NCBI GenBank assembly: GCA_009926815.1
Contig: RFOC01000005.1
Span: 1-25,549, forward strand
DNA: 25,549 nucleotides
Direction of reading: 5' to 3'
Origin: Planctomycetota bacterium
GTDB taxonomy: Bacteria > Planctomycetota > Phycisphaerae > Phycisphaerales > SM1A02
The translations under genes were made by a program, and so were the position numbers. This document shows positions 1-7,166 of the stretch, piece after piece. The notes below the pieces were generated by a model. It did not search any database, was not told where the DNA came from, and saw only the letters and a program-made list of their open reading frames with translations. How positions within the stretch are numbered: the stretch's first letter is position 1; the number at the start of each line of letters is the position of its first letter.

Positions 1-512
1 TTCAGTCGCTGCCGCCCCAGCTCGCCCACCAGTGGCGCCTTGATGGTGCGCACGCCCGCGTACTCGAAGTACGCCAGTTCGCCGCCATCGCGCAGCAGCC
101 GCATCATGCGACGGAAGATCGATCGCACCAGCGCGGGTGGAAAGTTGTTGAAGGGCAGGCCACACACCACCAGGTCGTACTCGCCGGGCAGGTCGGCATC
201 CTGGATGGCCGCCTCGTGCAGCACCACTTCGATGTCGCTGCGCTGGTGCCGGAAGCCGCGAAGCAGGCGCCGCTCGAGATCCCGGCAGAACGCCGGGTTC
301 ATCTCGACCACGTCGAAACGATCGCCACGTCGAAGCTGCTTCAGGATGCGTTCCGTGAACGGCCCCGTGCCAGGCCCCACCTCCAGGATGCGCCGCTGCC
401 CTCGCAGCGCCATCATGCCCTTGGTCATGGCCTTGGCCAGCGCCGGGCTGCTCGGCCACACGCTGCCGGTGTGGCGGATGTCCTTGAAGGCCTCGCGCAC
501 GAAGCGGAACAT
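1..512 (-). CDS. Class I SAM-dependent methyltransferase, PmtA-like (partial, 3' end outside window)
   Basis: I translated the minus strand from the ATG at 512; 170 codons are visible and the C-terminus lies beyond base 1. Motif I, LEVGPGTGPFTERIL, is a SAM-binding glycine loop at about residues 43-57. It is followed by an acidic residue in FDVVEMNP and by a motif IV-like segment, YDLVVCGLPFNNFPP. The last resembles the GLP-x-NFP signature of bacterial phospholipid N-methyltransferases (PmtA type) and of rRNA adenine dimethylase-like proteins. By family it would transfer methyl groups from SAM, possibly to phosphatidylethanolamine, but the substrate cannot be fixed from the sequence. There is no Shine-Dalgarno sequence. 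A TAGACT hexamer sits 6 nt before the ATG, which supports this start and suggests a leaderless mRNA. It lies 29 nt downstream of the M42 peptidase gene on the same strand. Confidence 0.75.
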   Translation of the reverse strand, partial: MFRFVREAFKDIRHTGSVWPSSPALAKAMTKGMMALRGQRRILEVGPGTGPFTERILKQLRRGDRFDVVEMNPAFCRDLERRLLRGFRHQRSDIEVVLHEAAIQDADLPGEYDLVVCGLPFNNFPPALVRSIFRRMMRLLRDGGELAYFEYAGVRTIKAPLVGELGRQRL

Positions 513-518
513 GCGTGC

Positions 519-524
519 AGTCTA
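519..524 (-). promoter_or_regulatory. Putative -10 box TAGACT for the methyltransferase gene
   Basis: TAGACT on the minus strand ends 6 nt before the ATG at 512. A -10 at this distance would place the transcription start at or next to the start codon. No convincing -35 box is visible. It belongs to the set of TANNNT hexamers found in this window before starts lacking a Shine-Dalgarno sequence. Confidence 0.45.
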
Positions 525-541
525 CGAGGATCGCGGGCCGC

Positions 542-1638
542 TCAGAGCGAGGGCGCGAACCGCTCGTCGCCCTTCAGACCCAGGCAGAATCCCGCGAAGA
601 TCTCGCCGATCTGCTCCAGATCCTTCAGCGCCGTCATCTCCACCGTGGTGTGCATGTAGCGGATGGGCAGGCTGACCAGCCCGCTGGCGATGCCGCCACG
701 GCGCACGAAGATGGCGTCCGTGTCGGTGCCGCTGCTGCCAGGGGCCGCGGTGCGCTGCACCGCGATCTCCTTCTGCTTCGCCACCTCCAGCAGCCGCTGC
801 ACCACTTCGGGCTGCATGGAGCCGCCGATCGAGATCTTGGGGCCGCCGCCCAGCTTGAAATGGCCATGCTGGGCGTGGTTGATGCCCGGGCTGTCCGTGG
901 CGTGGCCCACGTCGGTCACCAGCGCCACGTCGGGGTGAAGCGCCTCGGCGATCATGGCCGCACCGCGCAGGCCCACCTCCTCCTGCACCGTGCTGACCGC
1001 CACCACCCGCACCTTCAGGTCCTTGCGGTGCTCCGCGGCCAGCCGCAGCCCCTCGGCCGCGGCGAAGGTGCCGATGCGGTTGTCCAGGCCGCGAGCCACG
1101 ATGAGCCCGTCGCCCATGAGCATGCTGGTGTCCATGAACACGCCCGGGTCGCCGATGTTCAGCAGCGCCATCGCCGCAGCCTGATCCTTGGCCCCGATGT
1201 CGATGTAGAGCTCGTGCAGCTTGCGCACCTTGCCCTCGGTGCTCTTGTCCTGCAGGTGGATCGCGGTGGCCCCGATCAGCCCGGGCACCGGGTTCTTCAC
1301 CCCCGGCACGCTGCTCTGGAACTGCACCCGCTTGCCCACGATGCTGCCCGCGTCGATGCCGCCGATCGACTTGCAGAACACGTAGCCGTTCGAGTCGACG
1401 TGGTTGACCATCAGGCCGATCTCGTCGGCATGCCCGCACAGTGCCACGGTCATCACCTTGGCTCCGGCCTTCGCGTTCGCCGGCTGCTGGCGAAGCAGTT
1501 GCCGTAGGCGTCGTTCCACACCTTGTCGGCGAACGGCCGCACGTAGCTCAGCCAGACCTGCTGGCCGGCTCGCTCGAAGCCGCTGGGGCTGGGGGTGTCG
1601 AGAAGGGTCCGAAGGAAGGTCAGCGAGTCGGGGCGCAT
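542..1638 (-). CDS. M42 family metallo-aminopeptidase, interrupted by an apparent frameshift
   Basis: Two minus-strand frames together give one M42 (glutamyl aminopeptidase/cellulase M family) enzyme. The first starts at the ATG at 1638 (MRPDSLTFLRTLLDTPSPSG) and reads through VWNDAYGNCFA, the usual M42 N-terminus. The second resumes near PANAKAGAKVM and continues to the stop at 542. The second part holds the expected metal-site motifs: GHADEIG (His), RGLDNRIG (Asp), VQEEVGLRGA (the Glu-Glu pair), a TDVGHATD segment and YMHTTVEM (His). The span is 1097 nt, so one base appears to be missing around 1485-1500, where FASS would join PANAKA. Apart from that, length and motif order fit an intact co-catalytic dizinc peptidase that removes N-terminal residues from peptides in the cytoplasm. 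A sequencing or assembly error is the simplest explanation; a recent pseudogene is the alternative. If translated as printed, the first frame stops after 61 residues. Confidence 0.85.
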
Positions 1639-1647
1639 GGGGAGCGG

Positions 1648-1653
1648 AATGTA
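1648..1653 (-). promoter_or_regulatory. Putative -10 box TACATT for the M42 peptidase gene
   Basis: TACATT on the minus strand lies 9 nt before the ATG at 1638, in a gap that shows no Shine-Dalgarno sequence. It fits the TANNNT near-leaderless pattern of this window. The same hexamer occurs 6 nt before the start at 22082. Confidence 0.4.
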
Positions 1654-1705
1654 TCCGCCACTGCCTTCGCGATCCGACTCGCCGACCCTTCGAACCAGAA
1701 ATCCG

Positions 1706-1984
1706 TCAGCCGGCCTGACGCTCCGCCAGCCGCGCGAAGGCGGCCTCGAAGTCGCTCAGGCTCTTGGCCACGGCACGCGGCTTGTCGCTGGCCGGTGCGG
1801 CCTGCCTGGGGAAGGGAATGGCGGCCGGGGCCGGAGCCGGCTCCACCACCACCCTGCCCATGCGGCGATCCCGCGTGCTGTCGACCGTGCTGTCCATCCT
1901 GCGGAGAAGTCCCCGCAGATGCTCGAAACGGGTGGGGGCCGTTCCAGCCCCGTTCGTCGCGCTTTCCTCACTCCCTGCACTCAT
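1706..1984 (-). CDS. Small hypothetical protein, 92 aa
   Basis: I do not recognise this protein. It starts at the ATG at 1984 (MSAGSEESATNG) and ends in an Ala/Arg-rich helix-like segment (SLSDFEAAFARLAERQAG). A strong Shine-Dalgarno GGGAGG lies at 1992-1997, seven nt before the ATG, and this decides the start over longer readings of the frame. The middle is Pro/Ala-rich and likely disordered; the ends look helical, with charged LRGLLRRMD and FEAAFARL stretches. There is no signal peptide or membrane segment. It lies 67 nt upstream of the M42 peptidase on the same strand and is divergent from the tricorn-like protease. A short GC hairpin (2001-2015) sits just before the Shine-Dalgarno sequence. 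It could be a small cytoplasmic accessory or regulatory protein, but nothing in the sequence assigns a role. Confidence 0.55.
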   Translation of the reverse strand: MSAGSEESATNGAGTAPTRFEHLRGLLRRMDSTVDSTRDRRMGRVVVEPAPAPAAIPFPRQAAPASDKPRAVAKSLSDFEAAFARLAERQAG

Positions 1985-2000
1985 GATTGAACCTCCCTCT

Positions 2001-2015
2001 GGGGCCTGGGGCCCC
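2001..2015. repeat. GC-rich hairpin in the 1984/2153 divergent intergenic region
   Basis: GGGGCC and GGCCCC form a 6-bp stem around a 3-nt loop. On the minus strand the hairpin ends three nt before the GGGAGG ribosome binding site of the 92-aa gene, so it could affect its translation. A separate 10-bp perfect palindrome, GTGCATGCAC, follows at 2024-2033 and could be an operator. Both could be chance in GC-rich DNA. Confidence 0.3.
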
Positions 2016-2112
2016 GCTCCTGCGTGCATGCACCATCGAATGCTCCATGGACGAAGGCAAGAATCTCGGCCCTTCCGCGGTGGAACAGGCCGACCCCTGC
2101 TACGGGCATCGC

Positions 2113-2144
2113 TACCTTTTCGTGAACCGGAACTTGCCAAGGAG
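2113..2144 (+). promoter_or_regulatory. Putative -10 (TACCTT) and Shine-Dalgarno (AAGGAG) of the tricorn-like protease gene
   Basis: TACCTT at 2113-2118 has the same sequence as the -10-like hexamer before the gene at 23224. AAGGAG at 2139-2144 lies 8 nt before the ATG at 2153. Together they suggest a short conventional leader for this gene, in contrast to the leaderless pattern seen elsewhere in the window. Confidence 0.4.
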
Positions 2145-2152
2145 CCCGAAAG

Positions 2153-5100
2153 ATGCCCCTGAACCTGCTCATCGCCGCCGCTCTCGCCCTGCCCCAGGCC
2201 CCGGGAGCCACGCCCATCGACCTGCCCCGCCATCCGGCCGCGTCGCCCGATGGTTCCAGCGTGGTGTTCAGCTGGCGCGGCGACCTGTGGAAGGCGCCCG
2301 CAGCGGGAGGCGAGGCCGTGCGGCTCACCACCAACCGCGGCGACGATCTGCGGGCCCGCTTCACGCCGGATGGCGCCTCGCTGGTGTTCGAGAGTTCACG
2401 CGAGGGATCCCGAAACCTCTGGGTCATGCCGGCCGGCGGAGGCGAACCGCGACAGCTCACCTTCGGCGATGCCGCCGTGTCGCTTGGCGGCGTGGGCGCG
2501 CGGTCCGATGGCTCGGTCCTTGTCCTGTGCGACGCCTCGCGCGAGGGTGACCTGTATCGCGCACCACGGCCCTACCAGGTTCCGCTGGCCGGCGGCCCGA
2601 TGGACCGTCTGCATGGCGCGTTCGGCTCCAGCCCCGTGCCGGGTCCCGATGGTCGGGTGCTCTTCGAGCGCGGTGGAAGTTCCTGGCTTCGCCGCGGCTA
2701 CCGAGGACCCGATGCCCGCGACGTGTGGCTGTTCACCCCCGGCGTCCCCACCGAGCACGCGTTCCGCAGGCTCACGAACTGGGCGGGCAACGACGGCCAG
2801 CCCGCATGGGGCCCCGATGACCGGATGCTCTTCCTGTCCGACCGCGACGGCACCCTGAACGTCTGGCGCAAGTCGCTGGGTGATCCGGTGGAGGCCCCGG
2901 GCGAGCAGCTGACGCGGCTGCCCGATGACGTGACCGGCTTCGACGTGAGCCGCGATGGGCGCACGCTCTTCCTCACGGCGTGGGACCGGCTCTACCGACT
3001 GGATCTCGTCACGCCGGGCGCCTCTCCCGAGCCCCTGCAGGTGACCGCGGCCGCGGACGAGACCGATCCCGTGGAGGTGCGGAAGGTGGAGAAGGACATC
3101 ACCGAAGCGCTGCTGAGTCCCGACGGCAAGACCATGGCCTTCGTGGCCTATGGCGACGTTTTCGTGCGCAGCATGGACGAGAAGGCGCCGGCCGTGCGCG
3201 TGACCCATCCACCCTTCCGAGAACGCGACATCGCCTGGAGCGGCGACGGCACTCGGCTCTACTTCGCCTCGGACGCCGCGGGCCAGGACGACATCCTGGA
3301 GGCCGTGGTCTCGCGGACCCGCAGCGAGATCCGCAAGCAGGCTCAGCCTGCGGCCCGGGAAGCGGCGAAGGACGCGACCACCGGCGAGACCCCGAAGCCC
3401 GAGGGAGAGGCGAAGCCTGCGGATGCCAAGCCTGCCGATTCGGCGAAGGCCGAGACATCGGCGACGGAACCCAAGGATGAAGCCAGGCCCGATTCGAAGG
3501 AGCCCGCCGCTCCGCCGCCCGACCCTCGCCTGGATCCGGCCCGCTGGACCGAGGCGGTCGCGTTCGAGATCCGGCCGGTGGTGCGCGGCGATGGTTCCGA
3601 CCGCGAGCCGCAGGAGAGCCCCGACGGGAAGACGCTCTCGTTCCGTCGAGGCGGCGACCTGGTGCTGCTGGACCGAGCCTCCGGAAACGAGCGCGTCTTC
3701 AGGCCGGGATGGGACCAGGAGATCGAGTGGCGATGGAGCCCGGACGCGCGGTGGATCGCCTTCAGTCAGGATGACCGTGACTTCAACCGCGACCTGTGGA
3801 TCGCGCCGGCCGACGGCTCGGCACCACCCGTGAACCTCACGCGGCATCCCGACAACGACCGATCGCCCCGCTTCAGTGCCGACGGCAAGCTGCTGGCGTT
3901 CCTCTCGGGTCGGGTGAACAACGAGTTCGACGTCTACACGCTTGCGCTCGACCCCTCCGTGGAGACGCTCACCAAGGCCGAGCTCGAGACCTACTTCAAG
4001 GATGCGGGCGAGGCGGCCAAGAAGCGCAAGCCCCTGCCTGGTCCCAACGCGCGGAAGCCGGGGAAGCCCGCCAAGTCCGGCGATGGCGCCGAGACCCGGG
4101 ATGCATCGAAGGCGGAGACCGAGAGCGATGCCGCGAAGCCGGAGAAGGCGGACAAGGCCGAGACGAAGGACGCCGCGCCGCCGTCCTACCGGCTCGATGA
4201 CGCGTTCCGCCGCGTGCGCCGGCTGACTCGGCTTCCGGGCGACGAGGGCGGCCTGGAGATCACGCCGGCCGGCGACCGCATCGTGTTCAGCGGCAACGAT
4301 GGCGGACCGGCGGTGCTCAGCGTGAAGTGGGACGGCACCGAGCAGAAGAAGGTGGCCCCCGCCGGCCGCGCCGTGCAGATGAACCTGGCCGGCGACAAGG
4401 TGGTGGTCCTGGCGAATGGTCGGGCGAGCACCTCGGCCCCCTCCGGCGGCGAGCCCAAGGCCGTCGACTTCGCGGCCTCCACGCCCATCGACCTGCGCGC
4501 CTGGAATGACCACCGCTTCGCGGAGTCCGTGCGCACCTTCGAGGAGAGCTTCTACGACCCCACCATGAAGGGACTGGACTGGCCCGCGCTTCGCGAGCGC
4601 TACCGCCGACTGGCCCTGGCCGCGCGCACCGACAGCGAGTTCGAGTGGTGCGCCAACCGCCTGCTGGGCGAGCTGAACGCCAGCCACACCGGCATCGCCG
4701 CCCGCCGCGACGAGGACAATCCCTCCCGACGGCCGGCGGGACGTCTTGGCGTGCGCACGCGTCCGGTGGAGGGCGGTTTCGAGGTGCTGGCGACGCTGCC
4801 CGAGGGCCCCGCCACCCGCACGCAGACGCCGCTTCGCACCGGCGACGTGATCACGGCCGTCAACGGACTTGCCGCGGGTCCCCGCACCGCCCTGGAGCAG
4901 CTGCTCCGGGGCCGCGTGGGCGAGGAGATCGTGCTCACGGTGCGCCGCACCCCGGAGGGTGGCGGCGCACCCATCGCCGTCGACTGCCTCGTCACGCCCT
5001 GCGGCGCTGCGGAGGAGGCCGACCTGCTCTACAAGGACATGGTCACTCGCGCGGCGGATCGCGTCAGGGACTGGAGCGGCGGTCGCCTGGGCTACATCCA

Positions 5101-5683
5101 CATCCAGTCCATGAGTCAGCCCAGCCTGGAGGACTTCGAGCGCGATCTCTGCGCGGCGGCGCAGGGCAAGGATGGCCTCATCGTGGACGTGCGGAACAAC
5201 GGCGGCGGAAGCACCGCGGACCGGGTGCTGGCCAGCCTCATGGTGCAACCGCACGCCTACACCGTGCCGCGCGGCGCGGATCCGGGCTACACCCGCGGGT
5301 ATCCGCAGGACCGGCTCTACATCCAGCGGTGGACCCTGCCGGCCAACATGCTCTGCAACGAGAAGAGCTTCTCGAACGCCGAGATCATCAGCCACGCCTT
5401 CCGCAACCTGAAGCGCGGCACGCTGGTGGGCGAGCAGACCTATGGCGGCGTCATCAGCACCGGCGGATCCACGCTGGTGGATGGCACCACCATCCGCACC
5501 CCCTTCCGCGGCTGGTACACGCCGGACGGGCGCGACATGGAGAACAACGGCGCCATGCCCGACCTGCGCGTGCCCGCGGATCCGGTCGACGAGTCGCGCG
5601 ATCACGATGCCCAGCTGCGGGCGGCCGTGGATGACCTGGTGAAGCGACTGCCCGCGACGGCTCAGGCCGCCGACCCGGGATAG
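2153..5683 (+). CDS. Tricorn-like S41 serine protease, 1176 aa
   Basis: The protein has the domain order of tricorn protease: TolB/WD40-like beta-propeller repeats (about residues 20-760, with many SPDG and SADG turns), a C1 helical domain, a PDZ domain (about 860-950) and a C2 S41 catalytic core. The tetrad known from tricorn aligns well: Ser844-His845 in NASHTG, Ser1074 in NEKSFSNAE, and Glu1130 in RDMENNG, with a 56-residue Ser-to-Glu spacing. Oligopeptides entering through the propellers would be degraded at this site. The short N-terminus (MPLNLLIAAALALPQAPG) may be a signal peptide, which would put the enzyme outside the cytoplasm. Two long Ala/Lys/Glu/Pro-rich linkers interrupt the propeller region (about 395-460 and 620-680). 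The start is fixed by AAGGAG 8 nt upstream. The gene ends 22 nt inside the convergent pyrophosphatase gene. Confidence 0.9.
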   Translation: MPLNLLIAAALALPQAPGATPIDLPRHPAASPDGSSVVFSWRGDLWKAPAAGGEAVRLTTNRGDDLRARFTPDGASLVFESSREGSRNLWVMPAGGGEPRQLTFGDAAVSLGGVGARSDGSVLVLCDASREGDLYRAPRPYQVPLAGGPMDRLHGAFGSSPVPGPDGRVLFERGGSSWLRRGYRGPDARDVWLFTPGVPTEHAFRRLTNWAGNDGQPAWGPDDRMLFLSDRDGTLNVWRKSLGDPVEAPGEQLTRLPDDVTGFDVSRDGRTLFLTAWDRLYRLDLVTPGASPEPLQVTAAADETDPVEVRKVEKDITEALLSPDGKTMAFVAYGDVFVRSMDEKAPAVRVTHPPFRERDIAWSGDGTRLYFASDAAGQDDILEAVVSRTRSEIRKQAQPAAREAAKDATTGETPKPEGEAKPADAKPADSAKAETSATEPKDEARPDSKEPAAPPPDPRLDPARWTEAVAFEIRPVVRGDGSDREPQESPDGKTLSFRRGGDLVLLDRASGNERVFRPGWDQEIEWRWSPDARWIAFSQDDRDFNRDLWIAPADGSAPPVNLTRHPDNDRSPRFSADGKLLAFLSGRVNNEFDVYTLALDPSVETLTKAELETYFKDAGEAAKKRKPLPGPNARKPGKPAKSGDGAETRDASKAETESDAAKPEKADKAETKDAAPPSYRLDDAFRRVRRLTRLPGDEGGLEITPAGDRIVFSGNDGGPAVLSVKWDGTEQKKVAPAGRAVQMNLAGDKVVVLANGRASTSAPSGGEPKAVDFAASTPIDLRAWNDHRFAESVRTFEESFYDPTMKGLDWPALRERYRRLALAARTDSEFEWCANRLLGELNASHTGIAARRDEDNPSRRPAGRLGVRTRPVEGGFEVLATLPEGPATRTQTPLRTGDVITAVNGLAAGPRTALEQLLRGRVGEEIVLTVRRTPEGGGAPIAVDCLVTPCGAAEEADLLYKDMVTRAADRVRDWSGGRLGYIHIQSMSQPSLEDFERDLCAAAQGKDGLIVDVRNNGGGSTADRVLASLMVQPHAYTVPRGADPGYTRGYPQDRLYIQRWTLPANMLCNEKSFSNAEIISHAFRNLKRGTLVGEQTYGGVISTGGSTLVDGTTIRTPFRGWYTPDGRDMENNGAMPDLRVPADPVDESRDHDAQLRAAVDDLVKRLPATAQAADPG

Positions 5684-6276
5684 GCGACCCGGTAGTCCTG
5701 CATGGCCGCCTCCACCACCCGACGCGCCTGCTCCACGCCGTAGATCCGGCGCACCTGCACGCTCGAGGCCTCGCCCGGCCGCATCTTGTAGGTCAGGAAG
5801 TAGTGCTGCAGCCGCTCGACGAGACGCGGCGGAAGGTCGACCAGGTCGCGCGCCTCGCTCCAGATGGCGTCATCCTTCAGCACGGCCACGATCTTGTCAT
5901 CCGCCTGCCCGCCATCCTCCATCAGCAGACCACCCAGCACGCGAACCTGCAGGATCACCTCGGCGCGGTTGATCGGTCGCTCGCTCAGCACGCAGATGTC
6001 CAGCGGGTCGCCATCGCCCTGGGTCAGGTCCGCCACGCCGGCGACGCCAGTGCCACAGAGGGTGCGGGGCACGAAGCCGTAGAGCGTGGGCGGCGTGCTG
6101 CTGGTGCGCTGTGGACGATCCACCCGCAGGAATCCGCTTCGCTTGTCGATCTCGTACTTCACCAGATCGAAGGGGGTGATCTCCACGTAGGCGTTCACGA
6201 CATCCGGCGGCTGCGGCCCCACTTCCAGCCCGTGCCATGGATGCGGCCGCCAGGGCTGGTACGGATCCGGCGTCAC
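5662..6276 (-). CDS. ppa: Inorganic pyrophosphatase (family I)
   Basis: This 204-aa protein is a soluble family I pyrophosphatase that hydrolyses PPi to two phosphates, using Mg2+, and so drives biosynthetic reactions. The family signature DGDPLDICVL (consensus DGDPLDVxVL) carries the metal-binding aspartates. Also visible are KYEIDKRSGFLRVDRP (substrate-binding Lys/Glu/Arg region), LYGFVPRTLCGT (usual YGFIPxT) and the later KDDAIW segment. Length is somewhat above the roughly 175-180 aa of typical bacterial enzymes, through a short N-terminal extension. The start is GTG at 6276, whose GTGA overlaps the TGA stop of the SWIM gene upstream. It therefore appears translationally coupled as the third gene of a helicase-SWIM-ppa operon. 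Its 3' end overlaps the tricorn-like gene by 22 nt. Confidence 0.93.
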   Translation of the reverse strand: MTPDPYQPWRPHPWHGLEVGPQPPDVVNAYVEITPFDLVKYEIDKRSGFLRVDRPQRTSSTPPTLYGFVPRTLCGTGVAGVADLTQGDGDPLDICVLSERPINRAEVILQVRVLGGLLMEDGGQADDKIVAVLKDDAIWSEARDLVDLPPRLVERLQHYFLTYKMRPGEASSVQVRRIYGVEQARRVVEAAMQDYRVAYPGSAA

Positions 6277-7166
6277 CGACCGCCATCCTCGATGCGTCGT
6301 CGCATCTCGATGGCCCGCGCCCGAACGCTGTCCTGCACGCTGGCCAGCAGCCCCACCAGCGGGAAGCGACCACCCAGCGGGCTGGCGCCAAGTCGCCGCA
6401 GCAGCGCATGGGGCACGTGCGTGGCGGCGGGAAGCTGCTCGAAGTCCGCCAGACGCCGCCCAGGTCGCCAGTAGTCATCCAGGCACGCCTCCAGCGGAGG
6501 CAACGAGGCCTTCTGCGTGGGCAGCGCGGCGCTCTGGTGGCTCTGCGTCACCCCGGTGGTGTGCACCGTCCTCGCCTCCTGGAGCCGCTCCAGCAGGGTG
6601 GGCCCATCCAGCCCTCGCAGCGCGAACAGCGCCAGCGGATCCACCTCCAGACGCTCGGCCAGCAGGTACGCCACCGCCACCGCGTGCTTGCAGGGCAGCT
6701 TCTCGCCGCAGTTGCACTCCACCTTCAGCTCGGCGGCCTCGCGCGGCAGCAGCGCGGTGCCACAGGCGGCGAACGGCTCCTCGATCGCCTCGGGCATCTC
6801 CCCCACCAGCAGCTTCGCGGCGAAGATGGCCTCGCTGGCCATGGCTCGCACCACCTCCACCCATTGCTCGCGGCTCACGTGCGGCATGGACAGCCGGACG
6901 GCGTAGGGCCGCGGCGAACGGCCCTGCACCAGGGCCTCCACCGCGCCCGTCTCCAGGCCGAAGCTGGCGGCCTGCCCACTCAGGGCGTACTCCATGCCGA
7001 GCACCCGTGCCCCCATGGAGGCACGGCTCTCGATGGCATCGGCGAACGCCTTGGCGAACCACGGGATGCCCTGGAGCCCCTCCTTGCGGCGGAACTTGAT
7101 GCCATGGCGCACGCGACGCGGCGCATCCGGCTTGCGGGGCTGGCCCTGGGCGGGATTGATGCTCAC
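6273..7166 (-). CDS. SWIM zinc-finger protein partnered with SNF2 helicase
   Basis: This 297-aa protein carries a SWIM zinc finger with the CxC-x(5)-CxH pattern: Cys151, Cys153, Cys159 and His161 in CNCGEKLPCKH. The rest of the N-terminal half (ARVLGMEYALSGQ, YAVRLSMPHVSREQW) matches the layout of SWIM proteins that sit beside SNF2-type helicases in many bacteria. SWIM domains bind DNA or protein; a role with the helicase in DNA transactions is inferred from this pairing. The start is GTG at 7166, not the upstream ATG at 7409. GGAGG lies a few nt upstream, and GTGA overlaps the TGA stop of the helicase gene. The C-terminal half (after about residue 180) has no motif I recognise. Confidence 0.85.
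   Translation of the reverse strand: MSINPAQGQPRKPDAPRRVRHGIKFRRKEGLQGIPWFAKAFADAIESRASMGARVLGMEYALSGQAASFGLETGAVEALVQGRSPRPYAVRLSMPHVSREQWVEVVRAMASEAIFAAKLLVGEMPEAIEEPFAACGTALLPREAAELKVECNCGEKLPCKHAVAVAYLLAERLEVDPLALFALRGLDGPTLLERLQEARTVHTTGVTQSHQSAALPTQKASLPPLEACLDDYWRPGRRLADFEQLPAATHVPHALLRRLGASPLGGRFPLVGLLASVQDSVRARAIEMRRRIEDGGR

Noticed and set aside
2396..5605. Long minus-strand open frame (1069 aa) opposite the tricorn-like gene
   Set aside because: Same explanation: no domains, shadow-type composition, and the plus-strand gene has its full catalytic tetrad.
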